A stretch of DNA of 64,000 bases from Streptomyces sp. G-G2 (GTDB taxonomy: Bacteria > Actinomycetota > Actinomycetes > Streptomycetales > Streptomycetaceae): NCBI RefSeq assembly GCF_030063135.1, contig NZ_JASISO010000013.1:99922-163921 (forward strand), in the 5' to 3' direction. Positions 43,661-51,716 of the stretch are shown here, piece by piece. Each line of letters starts with the position of its first letter. Positions within the stretch are counted from its first letter, which is position 1. The position numbers were made by a program, and so were the translations under genes. The notes beneath the pieces are model-generated. The model was not told the origin of the DNA, did no database searches, and saw only the letters and a list, made by a program, of their open reading frames with translations.

Positions 43661-44995
43661 ATGGAAACCAGCCCGCTCATCCGCCCCGCCGGAGCCGCCC
43701 GCGCGCTGACGCCCGTCTCCCGGGTGCTGCGGCTGTGCCTGCACGCCCTGCTGTTCGGGCTGCTCGCCCTCGCCGCCGGGCGGGCCGTGACCGGTTCCGC
43801 GCCCCGGGCGGCGTGGGTGATCGCCGCCTGCGCGGTGCTCGCCGTCGTGTACGCCGCCGGGGTACGGGCGCCCATCGTCCACCGTTCGCCCCTCGCCGGG
43901 GCGCTCTGGCTGGCCGCGCTCGGCGCCGTCTGGGCCGGGCTGCTCGTGGTCTCCCCCGACGGGCTGTGGATCGCCTTCCCGCTGTACTTCCTCGAACTGC
44001 ACCTGCTCCGGCTGCGCTGGGGCGTGGCGGCGGTCGCGGTGACCGCGTGCGCGGCGATCGGGGGGTTCCTGGCGCACAGCCCCGTGGTGTCCCCGGGCGC
44101 CTTCCTCGGGCCGCTGCTGGGCGGCGCCGTGGCGGTGGCGACCGTACTGGGCTACGAGGCGCTGTACCGGGAGAGCGAGCGCCGCCGGGAGCTGATCGAG
44201 GAGCTGATCACCACCCGCGCCGAGCTGGCCGCCGCCGAGCGGGGCGCGGGGATCCTGGCCGAGCGGGAGCGCCTCGCCCGGGAGATCCACGACACGCTGG
44301 CCCAGGGCCTCTCCTCCATCCAGCTGCTGCTCCGCGCGGCGGAGCGCTCCCTCGGGGAGGGGCCGCCCACGGGCCCCGGTCCGGCCCCGGACCCCGGGCG
44401 GGCTTCGCCCCCCGGGCCGCCCCCGGCAGTGTCCGGGGGGCCTTCCGGGGGGCCTTGCGGAGGCGGTTCCGAGGAGGGGCGGGCGGCGGCGCTGGGGCAC
44501 ATCGCACGGGCCCGGGAGGCCGCGCAGGACAATCTCGCCGAGGCCCGCCGGTTCGTCCGGGCGCTGAGCCCGCCCGATCTGGAGCACGGCTCGCTGGCCG
44601 CCGCGCTGGAGCGGCTGTGCGTGGGGGCGCCCGGGGTCCGGGCGCGGTTCTCGCTGAGCGGGATCCCGGCCGTGCTGCCGACCCCGTACGAGGTGGCCCT
44701 GCTGCGCATCGCCCAGTCGGCGCTGGCCAATGTGGTCCGGCACGCGGGCGCCGGACGCGCCGAGCTGACCCTGACCTTCATGGACACCTCGGTCACCCTG
44801 GACGTCGTGGACGACGGCGCGGGCTTCGACCCCGCGGCGGCCCGGTCCGCGGACGGCGACGGTGGGGGCGGCTTCGGGCTCCCGGCGATGCGTTCGCGCG
44901 CCGAGACCCTGGGCGGCATCTTCACCGTGGAGTCCGCGCCCGGCCAGGGCACCGCCGTGGCCGTCACCCTGCCCCTGCCCGTGGAGGCCCCCTGA
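43661..44995 (+). CDS. NarL-type sensor histidine kinase
   Basis: A 444-residue kinase with five or six N-terminal membrane segments (to about residue 165), a coiled linker and a HisKA_3 domain whose phospho-acceptor is H210 (AREIHDTLAQGLSSI). ATPase motifs are ALANVVRHAGAG, DDGAGFDP and GGFGLPAMRSRAE. Residues ~233-273 are a Pro/Gly/Ser-rich insert between the two helices of the dimerisation domain. It is divergent from the FtsX-type ABC genes and its TGA shares a base with the ATG of the response regulator. It likely senses the transport substrate or envelope damage. Confidence 0.9.
   Translation: METSPLIRPAGAARALTPVSRVLRLCLHALLFGLLALAAGRAVTGSAPRAAWVIAACAVLAVVYAAGVRAPIVHRSPLAGALWLAALGAVWAGLLVVSPDGLWIAFPLYFLELHLLRLRWGVAAVAVTACAAIGGFLAHSPVVSPGAFLGPLLGGAVAVATVLGYEALYRESERRRELIEELITTRAELAAAERGAGILAERERLAREIHDTLAQGLSSIQLLLRAAERSLGEGPPTGPGPAPDPGRASPPGPPPAVSGGPSGGPCGGGSEEGRAAALGHIARAREAAQDNLAEARRFVRALSPPDLEHGSLAAALERLCVGAPGVRARFSLSGIPAVLPTPYEVALLRIAQSALANVVRHAGAGRAELTLTFMDTSVTLDVVDDGAGFDPAAARSADGDGGGGFGLPAMRSRAETLGGIFTVESAPGQGTAVAVTLPLPVEAP
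44357..44479 (+). repeat. GC-rich low-complexity insert inside the kinase gene
   Basis: Runs of CCCCGG and GGCC with short palindromes (for example CCCCGGGCGGG...CCCCCCGGG around 44392-44425) encode a Pro/Gly/Ser segment in frame. The composition is more extreme than the flanking codons. It looks like an expanded repeat inserted between two alpha helices. Confidence 0.6.
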
Positions 44996-45624
44996 TGACC
45001 ATCCGGCTGCTGCTCGCCGACGACCACCCGGTGGTCCGGGCCGGGCTGCGCGCGGTGCTGCACACCGAGCCCGGTTTCGCGGTGGTCGCCGAGGCGGCGA
45101 CCGCCGAGCGGGCCGTGGAGCTGGCCGCCTCGGAGCCGGTGGACGTGGTGCTGATGGACCTCCAGTTCGGCGCCGGGATGCACGGCTCCGAGGCCACGGC
45201 CCTGATCACGGCCCGCCCGGGCGCGCCCCGGGTGCTGGTCCTGACGACGTACGACACGGACGCGGACATCCTGGCCGCGGTCGAGGCGGGTGCCTCCGGC
45301 TACCTCCTCAAGGACGCCCCGCCGGAGGAACTCGCCTCGGCGGTGCGGACGGCCGCGGCGGGCCAGTCGGCGCTCGCCCCGGCGGTGGCGCTGCGCCTGA
45401 TGGACCGCATGCGCACACCGGCCGAGGCCCTGACCAAGCGGGAGCTGGAGGTGCTCCAGCTGGTCGCCGACGGCCTGTCGAACCAGCAGATCTCCAAGAA
45501 GCTGTTCCTGAGCCAGGCGACCGTGAAGTCCCACCTGGTCCACATCTACGCGAAGCTCGGCGTGGATTCGCGTACGTCCGCCGTGGCGGCGGCGGGCGCA
45601 CGCCGCCTGATCCGCACCCCCTGA
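44995..45624 (+). CDS. NarL/LuxR-family response regulator
   Basis: A 209-residue regulator with receiver domain (DD at 9-10, phospho-acceptor D55 in VLMDLQFG, T in LVLTTYD, K in GYLLKDAPPEE) and a C-terminal LuxR helix-turn-helix (LTKRELEVLQLVADGLSNQQISKKLFLSQATVKSHLVHIYAKLGVDSRTSAV). It is translated from a TGATG overlap with the kinase. It most likely controls the adjacent ABC genes. Confidence 0.92.
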   Translation: MTIRLLLADDHPVVRAGLRAVLHTEPGFAVVAEAATAERAVELAASEPVDVVLMDLQFGAGMHGSEATALITARPGAPRVLVLTTYDTDADILAAVEAGASGYLLKDAPPEELASAVRTAAAGQSALAPAVALRLMDRMRTPAEALTKRELEVLQLVADGLSNQQISKKLFLSQATVKSHLVHIYAKLGVDSRTSAVAAAGARRLIRTP

Positions 45625-45739
45625 GGGCGGGACGGGGCGGCCCGGATCACCCTGGCCCGCGGTGGCGCTGATGTTCCGCCCGGCGTCGAACGCGTACGTG
45701 CGCCGCCCGCCCCCGCGGGCCGGGGCCCGAGGGGGCGGC

Positions 45740-47227
45740 TCAGGCCACCCAGTGCGGGCGCTCCACCGCGGGCGCCAGGGGGACGCCCTCGTGGAAGGCC
45801 GCGGCGAGGCGGCGTACGCCTTCGTCCAGCAGGTCCGCGGGCAGCGAGTACGGGATCCGCAGGCGGTGCTCGAAGGTCCCCGGGTCCACGCCGAAGCGGG
45901 CGCCGCGGCCGATGTGGACCCCACCCGCCCGGGCCCGTTCGGCGAGGGCCGAGCTGACGGGTTCGCCGAGGTCCACCCAGAGCGAGAGCCCGCCGGGCGG
46001 CAGCCGCCAGCTCCATTCCGGGGTGTGCCGCTGGAGCGAGTCGACCAGCGCGGACCGCTGGACGCGCAGGTGGGCGAGCCGCTCGGGCAGCGACCGTTCC
46101 ATGTTGTCGAGCAGGGGCAGCGCGACGAGCTGGTCGAGGACCGAACCGGTCATGTCGGTGGTGACGCGTACGGCCGTCAGCTCGGCGATCATCTTGGCGG
46201 TGGCGCGGATCCAGCCGACCCGGAGCCCGCCCCAGTGGGTCTTGCTGAGCGAGCCGATGGTGACCACGTGGTCCGCGCCCCCGCGCGGGGCGAGGGAGGC
46301 GAGCGGCGGCGGCGCGGGCACGTCGAGGGCGATGTCGGCGATGGTCTCGTCGACGACCAGCCAGGTGCCGGTGCGGCGGGTGGCGGCCAGCAGCCGCAGT
46401 CGCTGCTCGGGGGGCATGAGGGCGCCGGTGGGGTTCTGGAAGTCGGGGATGACGTACGCCAGTCGCGGCACGGTCTGGCGCAGGGTGGATTCGGCGATCT
46501 CCATGTCCCAGCCCGCGTCGGAGACGGCTATGGAGGCGGTGCGCAGCCGGGCGTGGCGCAGCGCGTCGAGGGCGTTGGCGTAGGTCGGGTTCTCGGTGAC
46601 CACCCGGTCTCCGGCCCGGCAGAGCAGGCTGACGACGAGCGCGAAGGCCTGCTGGGCGCCCGAGGTGATCAGGATCTGTTCGGGCCGGGTGGGCAGGCCG
46701 CGCCGGGTGAATCGATCGGCGACGGCCGTGCGCAGGTCGGGCAGGCCGAAGGGGTGGTAGCCGGGGGTGCGGGACACGGCGGGCAGCCGGGTCGCGGCCC
46801 AGGCCAGGGCCTCGGTGAGGCTGTCGCCGGGGGCGCCCATGGCGGCGATGGCGAGGTCGATGCCGGGGTCGCCGTCGGCGTTGTAGCCGCCCGCGCCGAG
46901 GAGGGCGTGGGCGCCGACCGGGGCGTGGCCGTCGGGGAGTTCGGTCCAGGTGCCGGAGCCGCGGCGGCTGCGGACGTACCCGCTCTCGCGCAGCAGGTCG
47001 TAGGCGCTGGAGACGGTGGCCCGGCTGGCGCCGACGGCCTCGGCGAGTTCGCGTTCGGCGGGCAGGCGCACGTGCAGGGCTATCCGGCCGTCGAGGATCA
47101 GGGTGCGGACGGCGTCGGCCAGCGAGCGGTAGCCGGGGCGGGCCAGCACCTCGGCGGGGAGCAGCGCCGCGAGCTGGCGGCTGCCGATGGTCCTGTCCGC
47201 CGTCTGGACCACTCGCTCGTTCGCCAT
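45740..47227 (-). CDS. MocR-family transcriptional regulator (GntR plus aminotransferase domain)
   Basis: A 495-residue regulator: a GntR winged helix at about residues 30-100 (RSLADAVRTLILDGRIALHVRLPAERELAEAVGASRATVSSAYDLL), then a class I aminotransferase-like domain with Schiff-base K329 (SLSKTHWGGLRVGW) and PLP contacts (TSGAQQAFALVV, ENPTYANALD, PDFQNPTG). Such proteins bind PLP or PLP-amino-acid adducts and activate a divergent gene. The region just upstream carries ATTGG repeats. The expected partner gene, often a transporter or pdxS, is missing; only a small frame at 47318 stands there. Confidence 0.9.
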   Translation of the reverse strand: MANERVVQTADRTIGSRQLAALLPAEVLARPGYRSLADAVRTLILDGRIALHVRLPAERELAEAVGASRATVSSAYDLLRESGYVRSRRGSGTWTELPDGHAPVGAHALLGAGGYNADGDPGIDLAIAAMGAPGDSLTEALAWAATRLPAVSRTPGYHPFGLPDLRTAVADRFTRRGLPTRPEQILITSGAQQAFALVVSLLCRAGDRVVTENPTYANALDALRHARLRTASIAVSDAGWDMEIAESTLRQTVPRLAYVIPDFQNPTGALMPPEQRLRLLAATRRTGTWLVVDETIADIALDVPAPPPLASLAPRGGADHVVTIGSLSKTHWGGLRVGWIRATAKMIAELTAVRVTTDMTGSVLDQLVALPLLDNMERSLPERLAHLRVQRSALVDSLQRHTPEWSWRLPPGGLSLWVDLGEPVSSALAERARAGGVHIGRGARFGVDPGTFEHRLRIPYSLPADLLDEGVRRLAAAFHEGVPLAPAVERPHWVA

Positions 47228-47241
47228 GCCAACCTCCCCCG

Positions 47242-47302
47242 ATTGGCTCTGCCAGCCAGGCCAATCCAGGGTCCAGACTCGCGGTATTGGACCCCGATTG
47301 GC
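47242..47302. promoter_or_regulatory. ATTGG repeat region upstream of the MocR gene
   Basis: ATTGGC-N12-GCCAAT (47242-47265) and GGGTCCA-N12-TGGACCC (47269-47294) are nested inverted repeats with the same 12-bp centre length. ATTGGA (47286) and ATTGGC (47297) are direct repeats spaced by 11. MocR regulators typically bind direct repeats upstream of their own gene, so this is a candidate self-operator. Confidence 0.55.
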
Positions 47303-47317
47303 AAGGACGTACCGAAA

Positions 47318-47554
47318 ATGCCCACCGACTTGACCGACCGTGACGAACGCGCGCTGCTCCTGGCCACCGAGAACCGGATCTCGGCCCCGGTGCGGCTCGG
47401 GGCGGCCCTGGCCTCCGTACGGGCCCTCCTGCGGTCGGTCCGCCGGGGCCGCGAGGGAGAATCGCAGGCATGTCAGACTCCTCGGCCCTCCCGGCAGTCC
47501 CCGATCACGCCCTCGTCCCCGACGCCGCCCCGGACGCGGCGCCAGGCCCGGTGA
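47318..47554 (+). CDS. Possible small protein divergent from the MocR gene
   Basis: A 78-codon frame starts at ATG 47318 with AAGGA ten bases upstream. Its first ~45 codons (MPTDLTDRDERALLLATEN...SVRALLRSVRRG) show strong G/C third-position preference, then it overlaps the NTP-transferase start in another frame and becomes Pro/Ser-rich. It could be a real short helical protein, or the shortened remnant of the gene MocR once controlled. Confidence 0.3.
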   Translation: MPTDLTDRDERALLLATENRISAPVRLGAALASVRALLRSVRRGREGESQACQTPRPSRQSPITPSSPTPPRTRRQAR

Positions 47555-48132
47555 TCGCGGGTCTGCTGCTCGCGGCGGGCGGCGGCCGGCGGCTCGGCGG
47601 GCGCCCCAAGGCCCTGCTGCCCTACCGGGGCCGACCGCTCGTCGAGAACGCCGTACGGGTGCTGCGCGAGGCGGGCTGCGACCCGGTGCACGTGGTGCTG
47701 GGCGCCTCGGCGGCCGAGGTGCGCGAGCGGGCCGACCTCACGGGCTGCGTGGTGACCGACAACCCCGACTGGGCCGAGGGCATGGGCTCGTCGCTGCGCG
47801 CCGGACTGGCCTCGTTGGCCGGTACGGGAGCCCACGCGGCCCTGGTCTGCCTGGTGGACCAGCCGGGCATCGGCGCGCGGGCGGTGGCGCGGGTGCGGGA
47901 GGCGTACCGCTCCCCCACGAGTCTGGTCGCGGCGGCCTACGCGGGCGAGCGCGGCCACCCGGTGCTCTTCGGGGCGGACCGGTGGGCGGACATCGCGGCG
48001 ACGGCGACGGGCGACAAGGGAGCGCGGGTGCACCTTTCGCGACACGCCGACGAACTCGTTCTCGTGGAGTGCGCGGACGTAGCGGAGGCCTTCGACATCG
48101 ACACGCCCGCGGACCTGGCACGTCTGGCCTGA
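47470..48132 (+). CDS. MobA-like NTP-transferase (molybdenum cofactor cytidylyltransferase-like)
   Basis: A 220-residue nucleotidyltransferase. After a Pro/Ala-rich N-tail it has GLLLAAGGGRRLGGRPKALLPYRG, the signature of the MobA/MocA group, then DNPDWAEGMGSSLRAGL, CLVDQPGIG and GHPVLFG. MocA-type members attach CMP to molybdopterin for xanthine dehydrogenase-type enzymes, which would fit the purine genes, though no xdh is in the window. Other NTP-sugar or CDP-ribitol roles remain possible. Confidence 0.8.
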   Translation: MSDSSALPAVPDHALVPDAAPDAAPGPVIAGLLLAAGGGRRLGGRPKALLPYRGRPLVENAVRVLREAGCDPVHVVLGASAAEVRERADLTGCVVTDNPDWAEGMGSSLRAGLASLAGTGAHAALVCLVDQPGIGARAVARVREAYRSPTSLVAAAYAGERGHPVLFGADRWADIAATATGDKGARVHLSRHADELVLVECADVAEAFDIDTPADLARLA

Positions 48133-48415
48133 GCCCTGGTGGGGCCCGGGCCGAACGGGGTGTGACCGGTGCGTGACCGGCGTGGCACTCAGGGCCACTG
48201 GAAGGCGGAATCTGTCGAACCGGAGAATCTCGACATCAACAAACCATTGAACTTCCACCATGAGGAAATTACTATCCACTGGTCAGAAGCGCCCTGAACC
48301 ACAGACGGCGCCCGCGACCGTTTCCCGGAACTCTCACCAGTCAGCGGCACTGCGTGCCGCACGCGCGAGCATTCCCCCGCGGCCGCCAGGCACCGCCGCT
48401 GAAGGAGTGACAGAT
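48133..48415 (+). promoter_or_regulatory. aceB promoter, operators and leader
   Basis: TTGAAC (48247-48252) and TACTAT (48270-48275) with a 17-bp spacer form a promoter. The spacer contains TTCC-ACCATGA-GGAA (48253-48267) in full, and TCAACAAACCATTGA (48236-48250), a weaker match to the uricase/catalase element, covers the -35. The leader to the ATG at 48416 would be about 130 bases; it has an in-frame ATG at 48260 but no ribosome binding site there. Between 48133 and 48235 only short repeats (GTGACCGG twice) are seen. Confidence 0.65.
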
Positions 48416-50035
48416 ATGTCCGCACCAGCGCCGTCCCCGCTGGCCATCGTCGACGCCGAGCCCCTGCCCCGGCAGGACGAAGTCCTCACCGAAGCGGCCC
48501 TCGCCTTCGTGGCCGAGTTGCACCGGCGGTTCACCCCGCGCCGCGACGAGCTGCTCGCCCGCCGCGCCGAGCGGCGCGCCGAGATCGCCCGCACCTCCAG
48601 CCTCGACTTCCTCCCGGATACCGCACAGATCCGTGAGGGCGACTGGAAGGTCGCGCCGGCCCCGGCCGCGCTCAACGACCGCCGCGTGGAGATCACCGGT
48701 CCCACGGACCGGAAGATGACCATCAACGCCCTGAACTCGGGCGCCAGGGTCTGGCTCGCGGACTTCGAGGACGCCTCTGCTCCCACCTGGGAGAACGTCG
48801 TCACCGGCCAGCTCAACCTGATCGACGCCTACGAGCGCCGGATCGACTTCACCGACGCGCGCACGGGCAAGTCGTACGCCCTCAAGCCCGCCGACCAGCT
48901 CGCGACCGTCGTGATGCGCCCCCGCGGCTGGCACCTCAACGAGCGCCACCTCCAGATCGACGGCGTCCCGGTCCCCGGCGCCCTCGTGGACTTCGGCCTC
49001 TACTTCTTCCACAACGCGCAGCGCCTGATCGACCTCGGCAAGGGCCCCTACTTCTACCTGCCGAAGACCGAGTCCCACCTGGAGGCGCGCCTCTGGAACG
49101 AGATCTTCGTCTTCGCGCAGGACTACGTCGGCATCCCGCAGGGCACCGTCCGCGCGACCGTCCTGATCGAGACCATCACCGCCGCGTACGAGATGGAGGA
49201 GATCCTCTACGAGCTGCGCGACCACGCGGCGGGCCTGAACGCGGGCCGCTGGGACTACCTCTTCTCGATCGTGAAGAACTTCCGCGACGGCGGCGAGAAG
49301 TTCGTCCTGCCGGACCGCAACGCGGTGACGATGACCGCCCCGTTCATGCGGGCGTACACCGAGCTGCTGGTCCGCACCTGCCACAAGCGCGGCGCGCACG
49401 CCATCGGCGGCATGGCGGCCTTCATCCCGTCCCGCAAGGACGCCGAGATCAACAAGGTCGCCTTCGAGAAGGTCAAGGCCGACAAGGACCGCGAGGCGGG
49501 CGACGGCTTCGACGGCTCCTGGGTCGCCCACCCCGACCTGGTCCCGATCGCCATGGCCTCCTTCGACGCCGTGCTCGGCGCGCAGCCGAACCAGAAGCAC
49601 CGCCTGCGCGAGGACGTCGCGGTCGCCCCCGGCGATCTGATCGCGATCGACTCCCTGGACGCGCGCCCGACCTACGACGGCCTGCGCAACGCCGTCCAGG
49701 TCGGCATCCGCTACATCGAGGCCTGGCTGCGCGGCCTGGGCGCGGTCGGCATCTTCGGCCTGATGGAGGACGCGGCCACCGCCGAGATCTCGCGCTCGCA
49801 GATCTGGCAGTGGATCAACGCGGGTGTCGTCTTCGAGAACGGCACCCTGGCCACCGCGGACCTGGCCCGCGAGATCGCCGCCGCCGAACTCTCCGCGATC
49901 CGCGCCGAGGTCGGCGAGGAGGCCTTCGCGAACGGCAAGTGGCAGCAGGCCCACGACCTCCTGCTCCAGGTCTCCCTCGACGCGGACTACGCGGACTTCC
50001 TCACTCTCCCCGCGTACGACCAGCTCATCGGCTGA
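48416..50035 (+). CDS. aceB: Malate synthase A
   Basis: A 539-residue TIM-barrel enzyme condensing glyoxylate and acetyl-CoA to malate. Signature segments are VWLADFEDASAPTWENVVTGQLNL, MRPRGWHLNERHL (catalytic Arg), YLPKTESHLEARLWNEIF (Glu) and GLMEDAATAEISRSQIWQW with the catalytic Asp. AAGGAG lies eight bases before the ATG at 48416, which is preferred over an upstream in-frame ATG. Isocitrate lyase is not adjacent, and the promoter shares operators with the allantoin genes, so here it chiefly serves to use glyoxylate from purines. Confidence 0.95.
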   Translation: MSAPAPSPLAIVDAEPLPRQDEVLTEAALAFVAELHRRFTPRRDELLARRAERRAEIARTSSLDFLPDTAQIREGDWKVAPAPAALNDRRVEITGPTDRKMTINALNSGARVWLADFEDASAPTWENVVTGQLNLIDAYERRIDFTDARTGKSYALKPADQLATVVMRPRGWHLNERHLQIDGVPVPGALVDFGLYFFHNAQRLIDLGKGPYFYLPKTESHLEARLWNEIFVFAQDYVGIPQGTVRATVLIETITAAYEMEEILYELRDHAAGLNAGRWDYLFSIVKNFRDGGEKFVLPDRNAVTMTAPFMRAYTELLVRTCHKRGAHAIGGMAAFIPSRKDAEINKVAFEKVKADKDREAGDGFDGSWVAHPDLVPIAMASFDAVLGAQPNQKHRLREDVAVAPGDLIAIDSLDARPTYDGLRNAVQVGIRYIEAWLRGLGAVGIFGLMEDAATAEISRSQIWQWINAGVVFENGTLATADLAREIAAAELSAIRAEVGEEAFANGKWQQAHDLLLQVSLDADYADFLTLPAYDQLIG

Positions 50036-50072
50036 CACCCCCGCTTCGGCTGAATCGCACAGCGGCCGGATC

Positions 50073-50118
50073 AACGACTGCGCCCCCGACGCCCCTTGGC
50101 GCCGGGGGCGCAGTCGTT
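50073..50118. terminator. aceB terminator hairpin
   Basis: AACGACTGCGCCCCCG (50073-50088) and CGGGGGCGCAGTCGTT (50103-50118) form a perfect 16-bp stem with a 14-base loop, 37 bases after the aceB stop and followed by CTCG. No other gene is adjacent. Confidence 0.85.
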
Positions 50119-50434
50119 CTCGCGAACAGTGCCGCCGGGACCGGGGCCGGGCCGCACGTGCCGGCCGCCTCGGCGATGACCTTCGCGAACGCATAGTTCT
50201 TGTGGGGCAGTTCGCCCCCGGCGCCCCCGGAGCCCGAGACTCCGGGGGCGCCGGCGCGTCCGCTGACCGAACGGACGGTCGGGCGTTACATCATCGTAAT
50301 CTGCGGCTACCTAGCGGTAACAACGTGCGGCGTGTCACCTTTCCGGTTGCCACCGGCCGGCGGTACCCCCACTTACACAGCCATACACCGGAGTTGTTCC
50401 CGACTCCGGCGTGGCCGACCGCAGGAGTTCCGCA
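50119..50434. promoter_or_regulatory. Gap with second hairpin and GDSL-gene promoter region
   Basis: No gene is seen. CCGGCGCCCCCGGAG / CTCCGGGGGCGCCGG at 50218-50254 is a second perfect 15-bp stem with a 7-base loop, oddly with no gene between it and the first terminator. Downstream, GTTAC-ATCATC-GTAAT (50285-50300) and GCTACC-TAGC-GGTAAC (50306-50321) are inverted repeats in the likely promoter of the GDSL hydrolase and resemble those before the CocE-type gene. Confidence 0.5.
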
Positions 50435-51625
50435 GTGATCGGATTCCGCAACGTCAGCAAGAACCGGGCCGGCAGCCGTGTGCGACGGCTCGCCGGGGCC
50501 GGGATGGTCGTCCCGCTCGCCGTCAGCGCGCTCCTGGCGGGCGGGGCCGGGACCTCGGCCGCCAGTCCGGGGAACGGGCCCACCGCCGTCGTCTCCATGG
50601 GCGACAGCTACATCTCGGGCGAGGGCGGACGCTGGAAGGGCAACAGCCTGACCAACAGCGGCAGCCGTACGGGCACCGACCGGGCCTGGGTCAGCGGCAG
50701 CAGCTACGACCCGTCGAAGGTGTACGGCGCCACCGCGAACGGGTGCGACCGCTCGGACTCCGCCGAGGTGCGCAGCGCCGGGCCGATCGCCGACGTGGCG
50801 GTCAACCTGGCCTGCTCCGGGGCCGTCACCGACAACGTGTTCCGCGCGTCCAACGGCGGCGTGGCCTTCAAGGGCGAGGCCCCGCAGGCCGATCAGCTCG
50901 CCGGGGTGGCCGCCACGAACAACGTCAAGGTCATCGCACTGTCCGTGGGCGGCAACGACCTCGGCTTCGCCGACATCATCCAGGAGTGCGCGTACGACTT
51001 CGTGCTCTGGGGCTCCTACTGCTACGACGACCAGCAGGCGGTGGTCACCCAGAAGATGGACGGGGTGATGGCGAAGGTCGGCACGTCGGTCGACGAGATC
51101 CGCGCGGTGATGCGCGGCGCCGGTTACGCCGACTCCGCGTACCGGATCGTGCTGCAGTCCTACCCGTCGCCGATCCCGCGCGGCGCTGAGAACCGTTACA
51201 CGCAGAGCGACTGGAGCCGCCTGAACACCGGCGGCTGCCCGTTCTGGAACAAGGACTCCGACTGGGCGCGCGATTCGCTCGTACCGCAGATCGCGGACCG
51301 GCTGAAGGCCGTGGCGAGTGCCAAGGGCGCGCAGTTCCTGGACCTGCGGGACATGATGCAGGGCCGGGAGGTCTGCGCGAAGGCGAGCAAGCAGGTCACC
51401 ACGGCGGCCCCCGCCTCGGCCAAGACGAGCGAGTGGGCGCGGTGGATCGACAGCAGCCAGACGCAGGGACCGATCCAGGAGGACATGCACCCGAACTACT
51501 TCGGCCAGCTGGCCGTCGGGCGCTGCCTCTCGCTGATCTACGCCCAGCCCGCGACCGGCGGCTTCGGCTGCCGCAACACGGCCGGGAGCGACCAGAGCGG
51601 GATGTACCTGGCCCCGGCCAACTAG
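50435..51625 (+). CDS. Secreted SGNH/GDSL hydrolase
   Basis: A 396-residue exported esterase/lipase. A Sec signal with basic start and hydrophobic core (AGMVVPLAVSALLAGGAGTSAAS) is followed by block I GDSYISGEG (nucleophile S58), block III SVGGNDLGF and block V DMHPNYFGQ with D349 and H352. Several Cys pairs suggest disulfides. AGGAG lies seven bases before the GTG at 50435; another GTG at 50411 is less well placed. It is probably a lipase or acylhydrolase of the S. coelicolor lipase type. Confidence 0.9.
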   Translation: MIGFRNVSKNRAGSRVRRLAGAGMVVPLAVSALLAGGAGTSAASPGNGPTAVVSMGDSYISGEGGRWKGNSLTNSGSRTGTDRAWVSGSSYDPSKVYGATANGCDRSDSAEVRSAGPIADVAVNLACSGAVTDNVFRASNGGVAFKGEAPQADQLAGVAATNNVKVIALSVGGNDLGFADIIQECAYDFVLWGSYCYDDQQAVVTQKMDGVMAKVGTSVDEIRAVMRGAGYADSAYRIVLQSYPSPIPRGAENRYTQSDWSRLNTGGCPFWNKDSDWARDSLVPQIADRLKAVASAKGAQFLDLRDMMQGREVCAKASKQVTTAAPASAKTSEWARWIDSSQTQGPIQEDMHPNYFGQLAVGRCLSLIYAQPATGGFGCRNTAGSDQSGMYLAPAN

Positions 51626-51668
51626 TGCCGTAGCGGATCGTGCCCGGTGGACAAAAATCGGGTGATCG

Positions 51669-51716
51669 CGCGCGGTACGGCTGCCATGCTCCGGGCATGG
51701 CAGCACGTACCGCGCG
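51669..51716. promoter_or_regulatory. 20-bp hairpin covering the exonuclease start codon
   Basis: CGCGCGGTACG (51669-51679) pairs with CGTACCGCGCG (51706-51716), and CTGCCATGC (51681-51689) pairs with GCATGGCAG (51695-51703), separated by a 1x2 internal loop and a 5-base TCCGG loop. The ATG at 51697 is inside the right arm. In RNA this would bury the start codon and the ribosome site. It may also end transcription of the GDSL gene 44 bases before. Confidence 0.75.

Noticed and set aside
44392..44425. Hairpin inside the kinase gene considered as a terminator or small RNA
   Set aside because: It lies in a continuous reading frame whose downstream half is essential ATPase domain; it is better explained as a low-complexity insert.
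48260..48415. In-frame upstream ATG extending AceB by 52 residues
   Set aside because: It lies inside the operator/promoter, has no ribosome binding site, and the added residues have no counterpart in malate synthases; AAGGAG precedes 48416.
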